Assembly (NCBI GenBank): GCA_020634375.1
Contig: JACKBX010000003.1
Coordinates: 248,001-312,000, forward strand
Source: Ardenticatenaceae bacterium
Lineage (GTDB): Bacteria; Chloroflexota; Anaerolineae; Promineifilales; Promineifilaceae
Reading direction: 5' to 3'
Length of the DNA: 64,000 nucleotides
How positions within the stretch are numbered: the first letter of the stretch is position 1; the number at the start of each line of letters is the position of its first letter. Both the position numbers and the translations under genes were made by a program. The notes under the pieces are model-generated. The model searched no databases and was not told the DNA's origin. It was given only the letters and a program-made list of their open reading frames with translations. Positions 33,985 to 42,989 of this stretch are shown piece after piece.

Positions 33985-34962
33985 ATGAATCATACATCCC
34001 CACCTGATAAACCTGCAAAACAGGGTGACGCCTTTTGGGAAGCGCTTTTTGCCCATGAACCAACTGCTTCGGCAGATCAGATGGGGCGTGGAGATGAAAA
34101 TGGGGACGGCCGTTCCCCACACCCCTCTGCCAATACAAACACTCCCTCTCCCGACGTACCCGCAAAAAACCCCTGGGACATCGCCATCGAATGCCAACAG
34201 CACGACCAAACCGTACGCCTGCGTGTAACCGATTACAACAAAGGCGGCCTGATTGTGTATTGGAACAACTTGCAAGGATTTGTCCCGGCGTCACAATTGG
34301 TTCATCTACCCCAATTCCATATCGAACACGAACGTATCCGTGCGCTTAAAGAATGGGTCAATGCCTGGCTCGAATTGAAGATCATAGAGCTTAATCCTGC
34401 TGAAAATCGCCTGATTTTCTCTGAGCGGGCAGCGCGGGTAAATGCAACGGATCGCGATCAATTGTTGCAGCGCGTTCAACCCGGCGACACCATTCGCGGC
34501 ATTGTCACCAATCTCACCAAATTTGGCGTCTTTTTAGATTTGGGCGGCGTGGAAGGGTTGATTCATATTTCGGAATTGTCGTGGAGCCGGGTCACGCATC
34601 CCAGCAAAGTGCTGCGCCCTGGTCAGCAGGCGATGGCGCTAGTGCTAGACGTGGATCGTGAGAACGGCCGTGTTGCCCTGAGCCTCAAACGCCTGAAACT
34701 AGACCCCTGGCACAACATCGAAGCGCGATATGCCTCCGGCCAGATTGTCGAAGGCATCATCAGCAACATCGTCCCTTACGGCGCGTTCGTTCAGCTAGAA
34801 GACGAGTTAGAAGGGCTGATACACATTTCCGAACTCGCCGAAGGCAATTTCTTGCACCCCCGTGATGTGGTATGTTATGGGGAACGCGTGCGGGCAAAGG
34901 TTTTGAAAGTAGATGGCGCAAAAAAGCGCCTGGCCCTTAGCCTGCGCGATGTTGGTAGTTAG
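33985..34962 (+). CDS. S1 RNA-binding domain protein (three S1 repeats)
   Basis: A 325-residue protein with three S1 (OB-fold) domains. The first (about residues 60-135) is degenerate. The second (about 155-235) has G-V-F-L-D-L-G-G-V-E-G-L-I-H-I-S-E-L, and the third (about 240-320) has G-A-F-V-Q-L-E-D-E-L-E-G-L-I-H-I-S-E-L. Chloroflexota and other phyla have such short ribosomal-protein-S1-like proteins, so it may be the functional RpsA, but a general RNA-binding role is also possible. The start at 33985 is chosen over a GTG 11 codons upstream. Its stop is followed by word repeats. Confidence 0.87.
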   Translation: MNHTSPPDKPAKQGDAFWEALFAHEPTASADQMGRGDENGDGRSPHPSANTNTPSPDVPAKNPWDIAIECQQHDQTVRLRVTDYNKGGLIVYWNNLQGFVPASQLVHLPQFHIEHERIRALKEWVNAWLELKIIELNPAENRLIFSERAARVNATDRDQLLQRVQPGDTIRGIVTNLTKFGVFLDLGGVEGLIHISELSWSRVTHPSKVLRPGQQAMALVLDVDRENGRVALSLKRLKLDPWHNIEARYASGQIVEGIISNIVPYGAFVQLEDELEGLIHISELAEGNFLHPRDVVCYGERVRAKVLKVDGAKKRLALSLRDVGS

Positions 34963-35005
34963 TAGCTGGTTGTTGGTTACTGGTCACTGATTACCGATTA
35001 CTGGT
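34954..35005. repeat. Word-repeat array upstream of ftsK
   Basis: Runs of tagttagtagctgg and ttactggtcactgattacc words fill the gap from the S1-gene stop (which lies in them) to the ftsK ATG, leaving no usual ribosome binding site. Confidence 0.6.
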
Positions 35006-35008
35006 TTC

Positions 35009-37222
35009 ATGGCTCGAAAAAAATCCCCGCCAACCCGCACCCCTGCCCCCGCCCCGCCCACTTGGGACGAACGCGCCATCAACGCGCTGATGCCCTGGCG
35101 TGTGGAAATAGTAGGCGTTGGGCTGTTTTTGTTTGCCATGATTACCATCCTTGCCCTACCAGGCTGGACAAAGGCAGATTGGTGGTGGACGAAGCTGCTG
35201 CGCGAGATATTTGGCTGGGGCGCGTATCCGCTGTTTCTCACGGTGGCGGCTGCCGGGCTGCATGTGGCACTGCGCAAGGTGGAACGGCCGTACCACATCC
35301 ACCCCCGTCAAGTCATCGGCCTGGAACTGATTTTGCTCACCCTGCTGCCCCTCAGCCACCAATTCACCCGTGCCACGCTGGCCGAAGCGCATTTAGGCAA
35401 AGGTGGTGGGCTGGTTGGCTGGGCGCTCTCCGAGCCGCTGCTAGCCTTTTTCGGCCCCATTCTCACCGGGTTGTTGTATCTGGCTTTGCTAATCGGCGGA
35501 TTATCATTAATCACGAGCATTGGCTGGCAGCACGTACAGCAGTGGCTGCAAATCCTTTCTCAAGAGTTACAGCAATTCGCCGAGCAAATCGCGCCATCTT
35601 CCAGAGAAGAATCCGAGGAATCGGCATCAGTGTGGGGGACGGCCACGCCTGATCCCGCCGTGCCTCCACCACAAATCACGCTCATGCCAGATGATCTGGT
35701 CATCATTGATGATTCTGCGGCCAACATACAGCCTAAACTGCGCCGCCGCGCTCACCCGCTTCCCCCCATTGATCTGCTGCTAGAGGGTGGCACAGCCGCG
35801 CTCACGCCCGAAGAGATTGACGAGAAAAAGCGCATCATCGAGCAAACGCTGCACGACTTTGGCTTGCCCGCCACCGTGACGCAAATTCGGCGCGGCCCGG
35901 CGGTGACACAGTTCGGCGTGGAGCCGGGTTACGTGGAAAAGCCGGGGCTGGATGGTGAGTTGAAGCAGCACAAGGTACGCGTGGGGCAAATTGCCGCGCT
36001 GCAAAAAGATTTGGCGCTGGCGTTGGCCGTGCAGCGTTTGCGCGTACAGGCTCCCGTGCCCGGCCAGGGTGTGGTGGGGATTGAAGTGCCGAATGACGAG
36101 ACGGCCGTTGTCCGCCTGCGCCCCGTCATCGAATCCGACACCTTCTACAAACTCAACGCGCCACTCGGCGTTGGCCTGGGGCACGATGTATCCGGCGCAC
36201 CCATTGCCATCGACCTGGGGAAACTGCCACATTTGCTTGTCGCCGGCACGACCGGTTCCGGCAAAAGCGTGTTAATGAACGCGCTAATTTCTTGCCTGGT
36301 TTTCAACAATACACCCGACAACCTACACGTCATCATGATTGACCCCAAAAAGGTGGAACTCATCCGCTTTAATGGCCTGCCGCATCTCATCGGGCAGGTG
36401 GAGACAGAGGCCGACCGCGCCGTGGGGGTGCTGCGCTGGCTGACAGCCGAAATGGATCGGCGTTATGAGCTGTTCTCGGCGGTGGGGGCGCGTAATCTGA
36501 ATGGCTACAATCACAAAGCAGGCCGCGACAAAAGCAAAAAGCTGCCCTATATGGCGGTGTTTATTGATGAATTGGCCGACCTGATGCACACCTATCCCGG
36601 TGATGTAGAACGCACGCTGTGCCGCCTGGCGCAGATGGCAAGAGCAACAGGGATTCATTTGGTGGTGGCTACGCAACGGCCGTCCACTGATGTCATCACC
36701 GGTCTAATCAAAGCCAATTTCCCCGCCCGCCTCTCCTTCTCCGTTGCTTCCGGAACAGATTCCCGCGTCATTTTAGACAGCGTGGGCGCGGAACATTTGC
36801 TGGGCAAAGGAGACATGCTCTTCCTCGCCCCCGATGCCAGCGGGCCACAGCGTGTGCAAGGCGTCTTTGTCAGCGACCCGGAAATCGAAGCTATTGTAAA
36901 ACATTGGAAAGAGGCTCTACCAGAGTGGGAACCCATTCCCTGCCCCTGGGAAACCTTGCTCGCCAAATTTGCCCTGCTGGACGAGACCGACAGCCTGCTA
37001 GAATCAGCCATCGAGATCGCCCAAAAGCAAGACTCCCTTTCTACCTCCTATTTGCAGCGCCGCTTGCGCATTGGCTTTCCGCGTGCGGCACGCATTATGG
37101 AGCACCTGTACGAAATGGGATTAGTAGAAGACCCCAAAACAGGTGGTAAAACACGCCGCAGCTATGTAAGCGAAGACGACGACCCCATGGGAGACTTACT
37201 CTCCAACCAAGAGTCAGATTGA
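35009..37222 (+). CDS. ftsK: DNA translocase FtsK/SpoIIIE
   Basis: A 737-residue septal DNA pump for chromosome segregation. Four transmembrane helices lie in about residues 30-170 and an acidic linker at about 190-240. The motor domain has Walker A A-G-T-T-G-S-G-K-S-V-L (about residue 412) and Walker B A-V-F-I-D-E-L-A-D-L. The C-terminal winged-helix gamma domain (S-Y-L-Q-R-R-L-R-I-G-F-P-R-A-A, about 675) reads polar sequences such as KOPS. This makes abundant short motifs in the chromosome relevant to it, although ACGGCCGT is palindromic and so cannot give polarity. Confidence 0.94.
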   Translation: MARKKSPPTRTPAPAPPTWDERAINALMPWRVEIVGVGLFLFAMITILALPGWTKADWWWTKLLREIFGWGAYPLFLTVAAAGLHVALRKVERPYHIHPRQVIGLELILLTLLPLSHQFTRATLAEAHLGKGGGLVGWALSEPLLAFFGPILTGLLYLALLIGGLSLITSIGWQHVQQWLQILSQELQQFAEQIAPSSREESEESASVWGTATPDPAVPPPQITLMPDDLVIIDDSAANIQPKLRRRAHPLPPIDLLLEGGTAALTPEEIDEKKRIIEQTLHDFGLPATVTQIRRGPAVTQFGVEPGYVEKPGLDGELKQHKVRVGQIAALQKDLALALAVQRLRVQAPVPGQGVVGIEVPNDETAVVRLRPVIESDTFYKLNAPLGVGLGHDVSGAPIAIDLGKLPHLLVAGTTGSGKSVLMNALISCLVFNNTPDNLHVIMIDPKKVELIRFNGLPHLIGQVETEADRAVGVLRWLTAEMDRRYELFSAVGARNLNGYNHKAGRDKSKKLPYMAVFIDELADLMHTYPGDVERTLCRLAQMARATGIHLVVATQRPSTDVITGLIKANFPARLSFSVASGTDSRVILDSVGAEHLLGKGDMLFLAPDASGPQRVQGVFVSDPEIEAIVKHWKEALPEWEPIPCPWETLLAKFALLDETDSLLESAIEIAQKQDSLSTSYLQRRLRIGFPRAARIMEHLYEMGLVEDPKTGGKTRRSYVSEDDDPMGDLLSNQESD

Positions 37223-37305
37223 TTCAGCCTTGAAAATTGAACCAATCTCAATCCACACATATAATTTCATCAACATCATCATAAAGTTTGAAACCGGAGT
37301 ACACC

Positions 37306-38259
37306 ATGACCTTGAAGCAAAAACAATTTACCAATTTTGCCTGGTTTGTCGTCGCTTACACGATTGCCGTTGTTTTGTGGGGTGCGTTTGTACGCGCCAC
37401 CGGCTCTGGGGCTGGCTGCGGCAGCCATTGGCCCACCTGCAATGGACAGGCCATCCCTCGCCCGGAACAAATAGAAACCATCATTGAATATGCACATCGC
37501 ATTACCAGCGCCTTGAATGGTCTGTTTGTGGTGGGACTGCTCATCGGCGCTTTCCGTTTCTTTAGCAAAGGGCATTTGGCGCGGCGTGGTGCGGTTCTCT
37601 CGTTTGTATTCATCATCATTGAAGGGCTTCTGGGGGCGGCGTTAGTTCGCTTCGATTGGGTAGTGGATAACGTCTCATTGGGACGCATTGTGGCTTCTGG
37701 TATTCACCTCATCAACACGTCCATTCTGGTTTCGGTCATTGCCCTGACGGCCTGGTGGGGAGGCGGCGGCAAAGCCTTGCGCTGGCGCAACCAGGGACAG
37801 GTGGCGTGGTTGTTGGGCATCGCCTTTGTGGGCTATCTGATTTTGAGCGCCAGCGGCGCCATGACGGCTTTGGGTGACACCGTATTCCCATCCGAGACGT
37901 TAACGGAAGGTATTCTGGCTGACATGAATGCCACTTCTCATTTCTTGGTGCGGCTGCGGATCTGGCATCCGGTCATCGCCATTGTACTGGGAATTTATCT
38001 GGTGCTGGCGGGGTCGATGATCTACACGCAGCGTCCAAGCGCGGAAACACAGAAGTACGCGCAAGCGTTGAAGGTGATTTTTGGGGTGCAGTTGGCAGCC
38101 GGGTTTGTCAATGTGCTGCTGCTGGCTCCGGTTTGGATGCAAATGATACATTTGCTGCTGGCAAATGTGGTGTTGATTACGCTGGTTCTGCTAGGCATGA
38201 CTGCGCTTTCGCATGAGCAGCCTGCGATGGAGGCTCCCTCTCTTGCCGCGCAAACATAA
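37306..38259 (+). CDS. ctaA: Heme A synthase, CtaA/COX15
   Basis: A 317-residue membrane protein with about eight helices that converts heme O to heme A for aa3-type cytochrome oxidase. The first loop carries the Cys pair in G-A-G-C-G-S-H-W-P-T-C-N-G, and E-Y-A-H-R-I-T-S holds the conserved Glu and heme-ligand His. Further His residues appear in the second half (S-G-I-H-L, I-W-H-P, M-I-H-L). The ATG at 37306 has GGAG upstream and is preferred to a TTG six codons earlier. Heme O synthase is not in the window. Confidence 0.92.
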   Translation: MTLKQKQFTNFAWFVVAYTIAVVLWGAFVRATGSGAGCGSHWPTCNGQAIPRPEQIETIIEYAHRITSALNGLFVVGLLIGAFRFFSKGHLARRGAVLSFVFIIIEGLLGAALVRFDWVVDNVSLGRIVASGIHLINTSILVSVIALTAWWGGGGKALRWRNQGQVAWLLGIAFVGYLILSASGAMTALGDTVFPSETLTEGILADMNATSHFLVRLRIWHPVIAIVLGIYLVLAGSMIYTQRPSAETQKYAQALKVIFGVQLAAGFVNVLLLAPVWMQMIHLLLANVVLITLVLLGMTALSHEQPAMEAPSLAAQT

Positions 38260-38271
38260 ACGCGGAATGGT

Positions 38272-38319
38272 GAATGCGGAATGATGAATGAAGCGCGTCT
38301 AATTCATTATTCTGCATTC
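38272..38319. repeat. Word-repeat hairpin
   Basis: Arms gaatgcggaatgatgaat (38272-38289) and attcattattctgcattc (38302-38319) pair with two mismatches around a 12-base loop, between ctaA and the DUF72 gene. Confidence 0.75.
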
Positions 38320-38335
38320 ATCCCTCATCATTTCT

Positions 38336-39124
38336 ATGACGGACTGGTATCTGGGCACAATGGGTTTTGCTTATGAGCAGTGGCGGAATGGGGTGTTTTA
38401 TCCCGCCGGAATGCAGCCGCGTCAATATTTGGGGTATTATGCGGAACGGTTTAATGCCGTAGAGATGGATTCCACGTTTTATGCCACGCCTACAGAAAAA
38501 ACAGTGCAGCGTTGGATGCAAGTCACGCCCCCTGAGTTTAAGATTTCGCCAAAAGTGCCGCGCCGCATCACGCATGAGTTACGCTTACATGACGCTCAAG
38601 GATCATTTGTTACGTTTTTGGAGACAATGCGTCTTTTGGGATCGAATCTCGGCCCCATTGTGCTGCAATTCCCACCAGATTTTGCGTTTGACAGTGTGGG
38701 GGCGTTGATTGAGTTTTTGCCGCTGCTGCCGAAGGATTTGCGCTTTGCCATAGAGTTTCGGCATCCATCGTGGCATCGTCCAGAAACGGCCGTGCTTCTC
38801 TCCCAACACCACCTCTGCTGGGTTGCCGCCGATTACATTCACCTGCCTAAAAAGCTGCATCGCACGACAGATTTCATTTACCTGCGCTTTATTGGCCCGC
38901 ACGGGCAGTATGCCACAAAGGATCGGGAGATGGTAGACAAAACGGCCGATTTGCAGGCCTGGTACACGCAAATTCAGCCGCATCTGGAAGAGGTAACGGC
39001 CGTTTATGCCTTCTTCAACAATGATTATGCCGGGTTTTCGCCAGCAACGTGCAATAAGTTTAAGCGTGTGGTGGGGATGGAGCCGGGAGAGATACGGCCG
39101 TTGCAGCAAGGTCGCCTCTTTTAA
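38336..39124 (+). CDS. DUF72 family protein
   Basis: A 262-residue TIM-barrel protein of the YecE/DUF72 family. Signature segments are G-T-M-G-F-A-Y-E-Q-W at the start, V-E-M-D-S-T-F-Y-A-T-P, F-K-I-S-P-K-V-P-R-R-I-T-H, F-A-I-E-F-R-H-P-S-W and F-F-N-N-D-Y-A-G-F-S-P. The function of the family is unproven; some members show nuclease-like or repair-linked contexts. It starts 16 bases after a hairpin and no strong ribosome binding site is visible. Confidence 0.9.
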   Translation: MTDWYLGTMGFAYEQWRNGVFYPAGMQPRQYLGYYAERFNAVEMDSTFYATPTEKTVQRWMQVTPPEFKISPKVPRRITHELRLHDAQGSFVTFLETMRLLGSNLGPIVLQFPPDFAFDSVGALIEFLPLLPKDLRFAIEFRHPSWHRPETAVLLSQHHLCWVAADYIHLPKKLHRTTDFIYLRFIGPHGQYATKDREMVDKTADLQAWYTQIQPHLEEVTAVYAFFNNDYAGFSPATCNKFKRVVGMEPGEIRPLQQGRLF

Positions 39125-39163
39125 CCTGCCCTATGCGTTTCTTTCCAGGGGATAAAGGCTCAT

Positions 39164-39199
39164 ATTCAAAACAAAAAGCCCCCGGCAGCGCCGAGGGCT
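39164..39199 (-). terminator. Terminator of the nuo operon
   Basis: The stem agcccccggc/gccgagggct (9 of 10 pairs) has an AGC loop and is followed on the minus strand by a T-rich run. It lies 33 bases beyond the nuoN stop. Confidence 0.85.
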
Positions 39200-39231
39200 A
39201 GATTAATTAATTTGAGGAAAGCAGGTTGGGT

Positions 39232-40725
39232 TTACCCCCCCGCCAACGCCATAACCCCATTCAACACTACTTCGCGGGTCACGTCAAAAAAGGTTCCCGG
39301 CGCAAAACCGAGGAAGAGGGTAAAGATCACGGTGACAAGAACGGCCGTTACCACCGCTGGATGCCGAATCCCAGTCAACTCCGCCTTGCCATCCGTCATG
39401 TACATCAAGTACACCACGCGCAAATAGTAGTAGCCAGAAATCACACTTGTAATCACGCCAATAATGACCAGCCAGATCAAGTCAGAACCGTTCTTCGTCG
39501 CCTCAATTGCAGCACGGAAAATGTAGAACTTGCCTGAAAAGCCCCCTGTTGGCGGCACACCCGTCAACGAAAGCATGAAGTAGGCCATCACCAACGCCAT
39601 CACCGGGTGCTGTTTCGCCAACCCTTTGTAATCATCTAGCAGCAGCCCTTCGCCCTGCTTGCGCTCCATCGCCATCACAACAGCAAACGCGCCCATATTG
39701 GTAAAGAGATAGGCAAACATGTAAAACAACGCCGCGCTCACCCCTTGCTGCGTCTCGCCGCTGGCAGCAACGGCAATCATGATGTACCCGGCGTGAGCGA
39801 TGCTGGAATAAGCCAACATGCGTTTGATATTTGTTTGCATCAAAGCCACGACGTTACCCACAATCAGCGTCAGTGCCGCAAGCCCGGCCACTGCCGGAAC
39901 CCAGGTGCCACTAATCTCCGGCATCGCCATCAGCAAAACGCGCAGCATCGCCGCAAAACCGCCCACCTTTGCACCCACAGACATGAACGCAGTGACAATG
40001 GTCGGTGCACCTTCGTACACATCTGGCGTCCACATGTGGAAGGGCGCAGCGCCCACTTTGAAACCCAGGCCCACCAGCAAAAAGGCAACCCCAGCAAAAC
40101 CCAGTGAGCCGCCACTAGCGATCCCTGTCAGCACCTCCGGCAGCGCCGTTGAACCGGTAGCCCCATAGGTGAGGGCAATGCCAAAGACAAAAATGCCGGA
40201 GGAAAACGCGCCGAGCAAAAAATATTTCATCGCGGATTCTTCAGATTCGGTGCGCGGCCAGGCCAAGCCAGACATGATGTACAGCGGGATGGAGAGGATT
40301 TCTAACGCCAAAAAGACTAGAATCAGGTCATTCGCCATGCCCATCAGCATCATGCCGCTAATAGAAAAGAGAAGCAGCATATAGAATTCGGGGCGATTCA
40401 GGCCGGTACGCTCCAGATAGTTGACTGATAGGAGAATAGTCAACGCACCGGTGGCAAGAAAAATAAGGTTGAGGAAGGTGGCATAATTATCCAGAACAAC
40501 CATTGGATGGCCGTTCACCGGAGTGAAGGTGCCGCCTTCATAGCCCCACATTGCAGCCGTTTGCACAAACGCCAGCACAATCCCCACCAAACTGAGCCAG
40601 GCATACCAGCCCTTACGTCCTTCGGGGATGAAGAACTCCAACAGCATAATAAGCATTCCCCACCCCATGATAATCAGTACTGGGGAAAGGATAACGAGAT
40701 AGATTGAAGGTATTTGGAACGCCAT
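39232..40725 (-). CDS. nuoN: NADH-quinone oxidoreductase subunit N
   Basis: A 497-residue antiporter-like subunit of complex I with about 14 helices, one of three that pump protons. The central Lys residues lie in segments such as F-K-V-G-A-A-P-F-H-M-W-T-P-D-V and N-I-K-R-M-L-A-Y-S-S-I-A-H. It is the last nuo gene but is separated from nuoM by a phosphoesterase and a molybdopterin oxidoreductase gene, an unusual break. A terminator lies downstream. Confidence 0.96.
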   Translation of the reverse strand: MAFQIPSIYLVILSPVLIIMGWGMLIMLLEFFIPEGRKGWYAWLSLVGIVLAFVQTAAMWGYEGGTFTPVNGHPMVVLDNYATFLNLIFLATGALTILLSVNYLERTGLNRPEFYMLLLFSISGMMLMGMANDLILVFLALEILSIPLYIMSGLAWPRTESEESAMKYFLLGAFSSGIFVFGIALTYGATGSTALPEVLTGIASGGSLGFAGVAFLLVGLGFKVGAAPFHMWTPDVYEGAPTIVTAFMSVGAKVGGFAAMLRVLLMAMPEISGTWVPAVAGLAALTLIVGNVVALMQTNIKRMLAYSSIAHAGYIMIAVAASGETQQGVSAALFYMFAYLFTNMGAFAVVMAMERKQGEGLLLDDYKGLAKQHPVMALVMAYFMLSLTGVPPTGGFSGKFYIFRAAIEATKNGSDLIWLVIIGVITSVISGYYYLRVVYLMYMTDGKAELTGIRHPAVVTAVLVTVIFTLFLGFAPGTFFDVTREVVLNGVMALAGG

Positions 40726-40766
40726 AATGTGCCCCTTGGTTACATTGATCTTTGCTTCACAAGTTT

Positions 40767-40863
40767 ACCAGTTTCGGTAAACAGTAGCCAGTGTTCGGTA
40801 ATCAGTGAATCAGTGGTCAGTATTCAGTGGTCAGTCATAACTGATTACTGGTTACTGATTACT
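40767..40863. repeat. Word-repeat hairpin between nuoN and oxidoreductase gene
   Basis: A left run of agtgaatcagtggtcagtat words pairs with actgattactggttactgat on the right. The right arm encodes the C-terminal S-N-Q and the TAA stop of the molybdopterin oxidoreductase (40852-40863). Confidence 0.75.
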
Positions 40864-42936
40864 TCTTCGTATCCACACTAAATTGCTATGAAAGGTACTC
40901 TGCCCGGCCATGTCGCCGAGCGTGTCGGAGGTGAGGTGGTTGATGGTACGGCCGTTCCCGTTCCCCCCCCCCCACCTGCCCTTCGGCGATGCGACCACGC
41001 CGGGGCGCACCGCATCCGTCACTTTCGCCGTTAGCTCACAGCAGCCACGGCCGTTCTCCACCACCACACTGTCGCCAGAGGCAATCCCCCGTGCGGCCGC
41101 ATCGTCGGGGTGAATCTCCACAAACGGCTCACCCTCCCGCGCCAACATATCGGCGCGATTGGCAAACGTGCTGGTCACAAAATGATGCGCGGCGGCGCTG
41201 ATCAAATTGAGCGCCTGCTGCGGCGGAAACTGCCCGTTGAGCGGCTGCCCTTCGTCCGCGCCATCATCGCCCGCCGCCGTGTAGCCCGGCAGCGGGTCAA
41301 GCCCCATCTCCGCCATATTTGCGCTGAACAACTCCACTTTGCCGCTGGGCGTGGGGAAGCGCAAATCGGCAAACGGCGTTTCCGGCACAAAGTGCAGCGG
41401 AATCGAACCTTCCGCTTTCAACCGCTCCAGGGTAATGCCTTGCAGCGCCGGGTTGATTTCCGCCGTACCCGCCAGCACCTCGGCAATGACCTCATCGGCC
41501 GTTTGTTGCAGCCACGCCTCCGTGAAACCCATTTCCGCCGCCAGCAGGCGCATCACATCCCAATTGCTCTTGGCCTCGCCCAACGGCGCGATGGCCGGGG
41601 CGTTGTAGCTGAGAACGGTGTGCCCGTAGGCTTTATGTAAATCCGCATGTTCCAATTGGGATGTAGCAGGCAAAACAATGTCGGCGTACACGGCCGTATC
41701 CGTCATAAACAACTCATGCACCACCGTAAACAAATCCTCGCGCCGCAGCCCGGTAATCACCTTGCCCGCGTGCGGCGCAATCGCCACCGGATTGCTGCCA
41801 AAGACATACAGGCTTTGGATGGGCGGGTCGGCCACCTCGCCCAACAGCGCCGCGCCGAGGCGGTTCATATTCACCACGCGCCCCAACGGCGGGGTGTCTT
41901 GCCAATGGGATAGGGCACGGCCGTTCCACTTCACATACCCACTCGTGCTGTAAGCCAGGCCGCCGCCGCGCTGCCCATATTGCGCCGTCAGCGCGGGCAG
42001 GGCGCAAATGGCCCGCACCGTTTGCCCGCCAACGCGGTTGCGCTGCAAGCCATCGGCAATTTTGATCAATGCTGGCTGCGTACCGGCGTACAATCGCGCC
42101 AGTTTCACAATGTCCGCCGCCGCCACGCCGGTGATGTCGGCCACTCGTTCCGGCGGGTAGTCGGCCAATCGCGCCCGCAATTCCGGCCAGCCTACTGTGT
42201 AAGCGTTCAGCCAATCCTCGTTGTGCAGCCCTTCATTAACGATGACGTGCGCCAGACCGAGGGCCAATGCGCCATCGGTAGCCGGTTTGGGAGCGATGTG
42301 CCAATCTGCGCCAACGGCCGTGCGCGTGCGGCGCGGGTCAATCACCACCAACTGCGTGCCATTGCGCTGCGCCTCGCGCAAAAAGGGCATGAAATGCGGC
42401 GCGGTGCTGACGGGATTGTGCCCCCAAATGATCACCAGTTTGCTGTGCTGCACATGGCTGTACGGCTGGCTGTAACGCTTGCCCAGGGTTTTCTTCACGG
42501 CAAATTCGGCCGCCGCGCCGCAAATGGCGCGGTCTAATTGGCTGGCCCCCATGCGGTTCCACAGGCGGGCGCTGGCCGCGCCCATCTGCACCATGCCCAG
42601 CGTGCCGCTGTAGCTGTAGGGCAAAATGGCCTCTGCGCCGTATTCGGCGATGATGGCCCGCCAGCGCTGCCCTATCTCGCTAATGGCCTCATCCCAACTG
42701 ATGGGCTGCCACTGCCCGCCGCCTTTTGGCCCCACGCGGCGCAATGGCCGGGTGAGGCGATCAGGGTGGTAGACGTGGTTGAGGTACGGCCGTACCTTGG
42801 CGCACAACCAGCCCCGCGTAATGGGATGGTCGGGGTCGCCGGAGAGGTGGATGGCACGGCCGTTTTCCACCTCGGTTATCAGCCCGCAGGTGTCGGGGCA
42901 ATCGTGGGGGCAAACGCCGTGAACTTTAGTAATCAT
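40852..42936 (-). CDS. Molybdopterin oxidoreductase, DMSO reductase family
   Basis: A 694-residue Mo/W-bis-MGD enzyme. The N-terminal 4Fe-4S site is V-C-P-H-D-C-P-D-T-C-G-L plus a fourth Cys in G-W-L-C-A-K. The body contains the usual W-D-E-A segment (I-S-W-D-E-A-I), I-W-G-H-N-P-V, V-I-D-P-R-R-T, and the C-terminal MGD-binding domain with P-K-G-R-W and N-H-L-T-S-D-T-L. No Tat signal is seen, so it is likely cytoplasmic. The substrate is unknown. Eleven consecutive G on the coding strand (40963-40973) encode W-G-G-G near the end. The final S-N-Q comes from repeat DNA. Confidence 0.9.
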   Translation of the reverse strand: MITKVHGVCPHDCPDTCGLITEVENGRAIHLSGDPDHPITRGWLCAKVRPYLNHVYHPDRLTRPLRRVGPKGGGQWQPISWDEAISEIGQRWRAIIAEYGAEAILPYSYSGTLGMVQMGAASARLWNRMGASQLDRAICGAAAEFAVKKTLGKRYSQPYSHVQHSKLVIIWGHNPVSTAPHFMPFLREAQRNGTQLVVIDPRRTRTAVGADWHIAPKPATDGALALGLAHVIVNEGLHNEDWLNAYTVGWPELRARLADYPPERVADITGVAAADIVKLARLYAGTQPALIKIADGLQRNRVGGQTVRAICALPALTAQYGQRGGGLAYSTSGYVKWNGRALSHWQDTPPLGRVVNMNRLGAALLGEVADPPIQSLYVFGSNPVAIAPHAGKVITGLRREDLFTVVHELFMTDTAVYADIVLPATSQLEHADLHKAYGHTVLSYNAPAIAPLGEAKSNWDVMRLLAAEMGFTEAWLQQTADEVIAEVLAGTAEINPALQGITLERLKAEGSIPLHFVPETPFADLRFPTPSGKVELFSANMAEMGLDPLPGYTAAGDDGADEGQPLNGQFPPQQALNLISAAAHHFVTSTFANRADMLAREGEPFVEIHPDDAAARGIASGDSVVVENGRGCCELTAKVTDAVRPGVVASPKGRWGGGNGNGRTINHLTSDTLGDMAGQSTFHSNLVWIRRSNQ

Positions 42937-42948
42937 AGGATATTTAGG

Positions 42949-42989
42949 GATTAGAGATTGGAGATTGACGCGATCTCTAATCTCTAATC
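42949..42989. repeat. Word-repeat hairpin overlapping phosphoesterase stop
   Basis: Arms gattagagattggagat (42949-42965) and atctctaatctctaatc (42973-42989) differ at one base around a seven-base loop. The right arm holds the last codons and TAG stop of the phosphoesterase. Confidence 0.78.

Noticed and set aside
40767..40863. Insertion sequence or MITE ends
   Set aside because: No transposase, no target-site duplication that I can see, and the words differ from gap to gap.
40852..42936. A frameshift in the oxidoreductase at the 11-G run
   Set aside because: The frame is intact and the tail after the run (N-H-L-T-S-D-T-L) matches the family.
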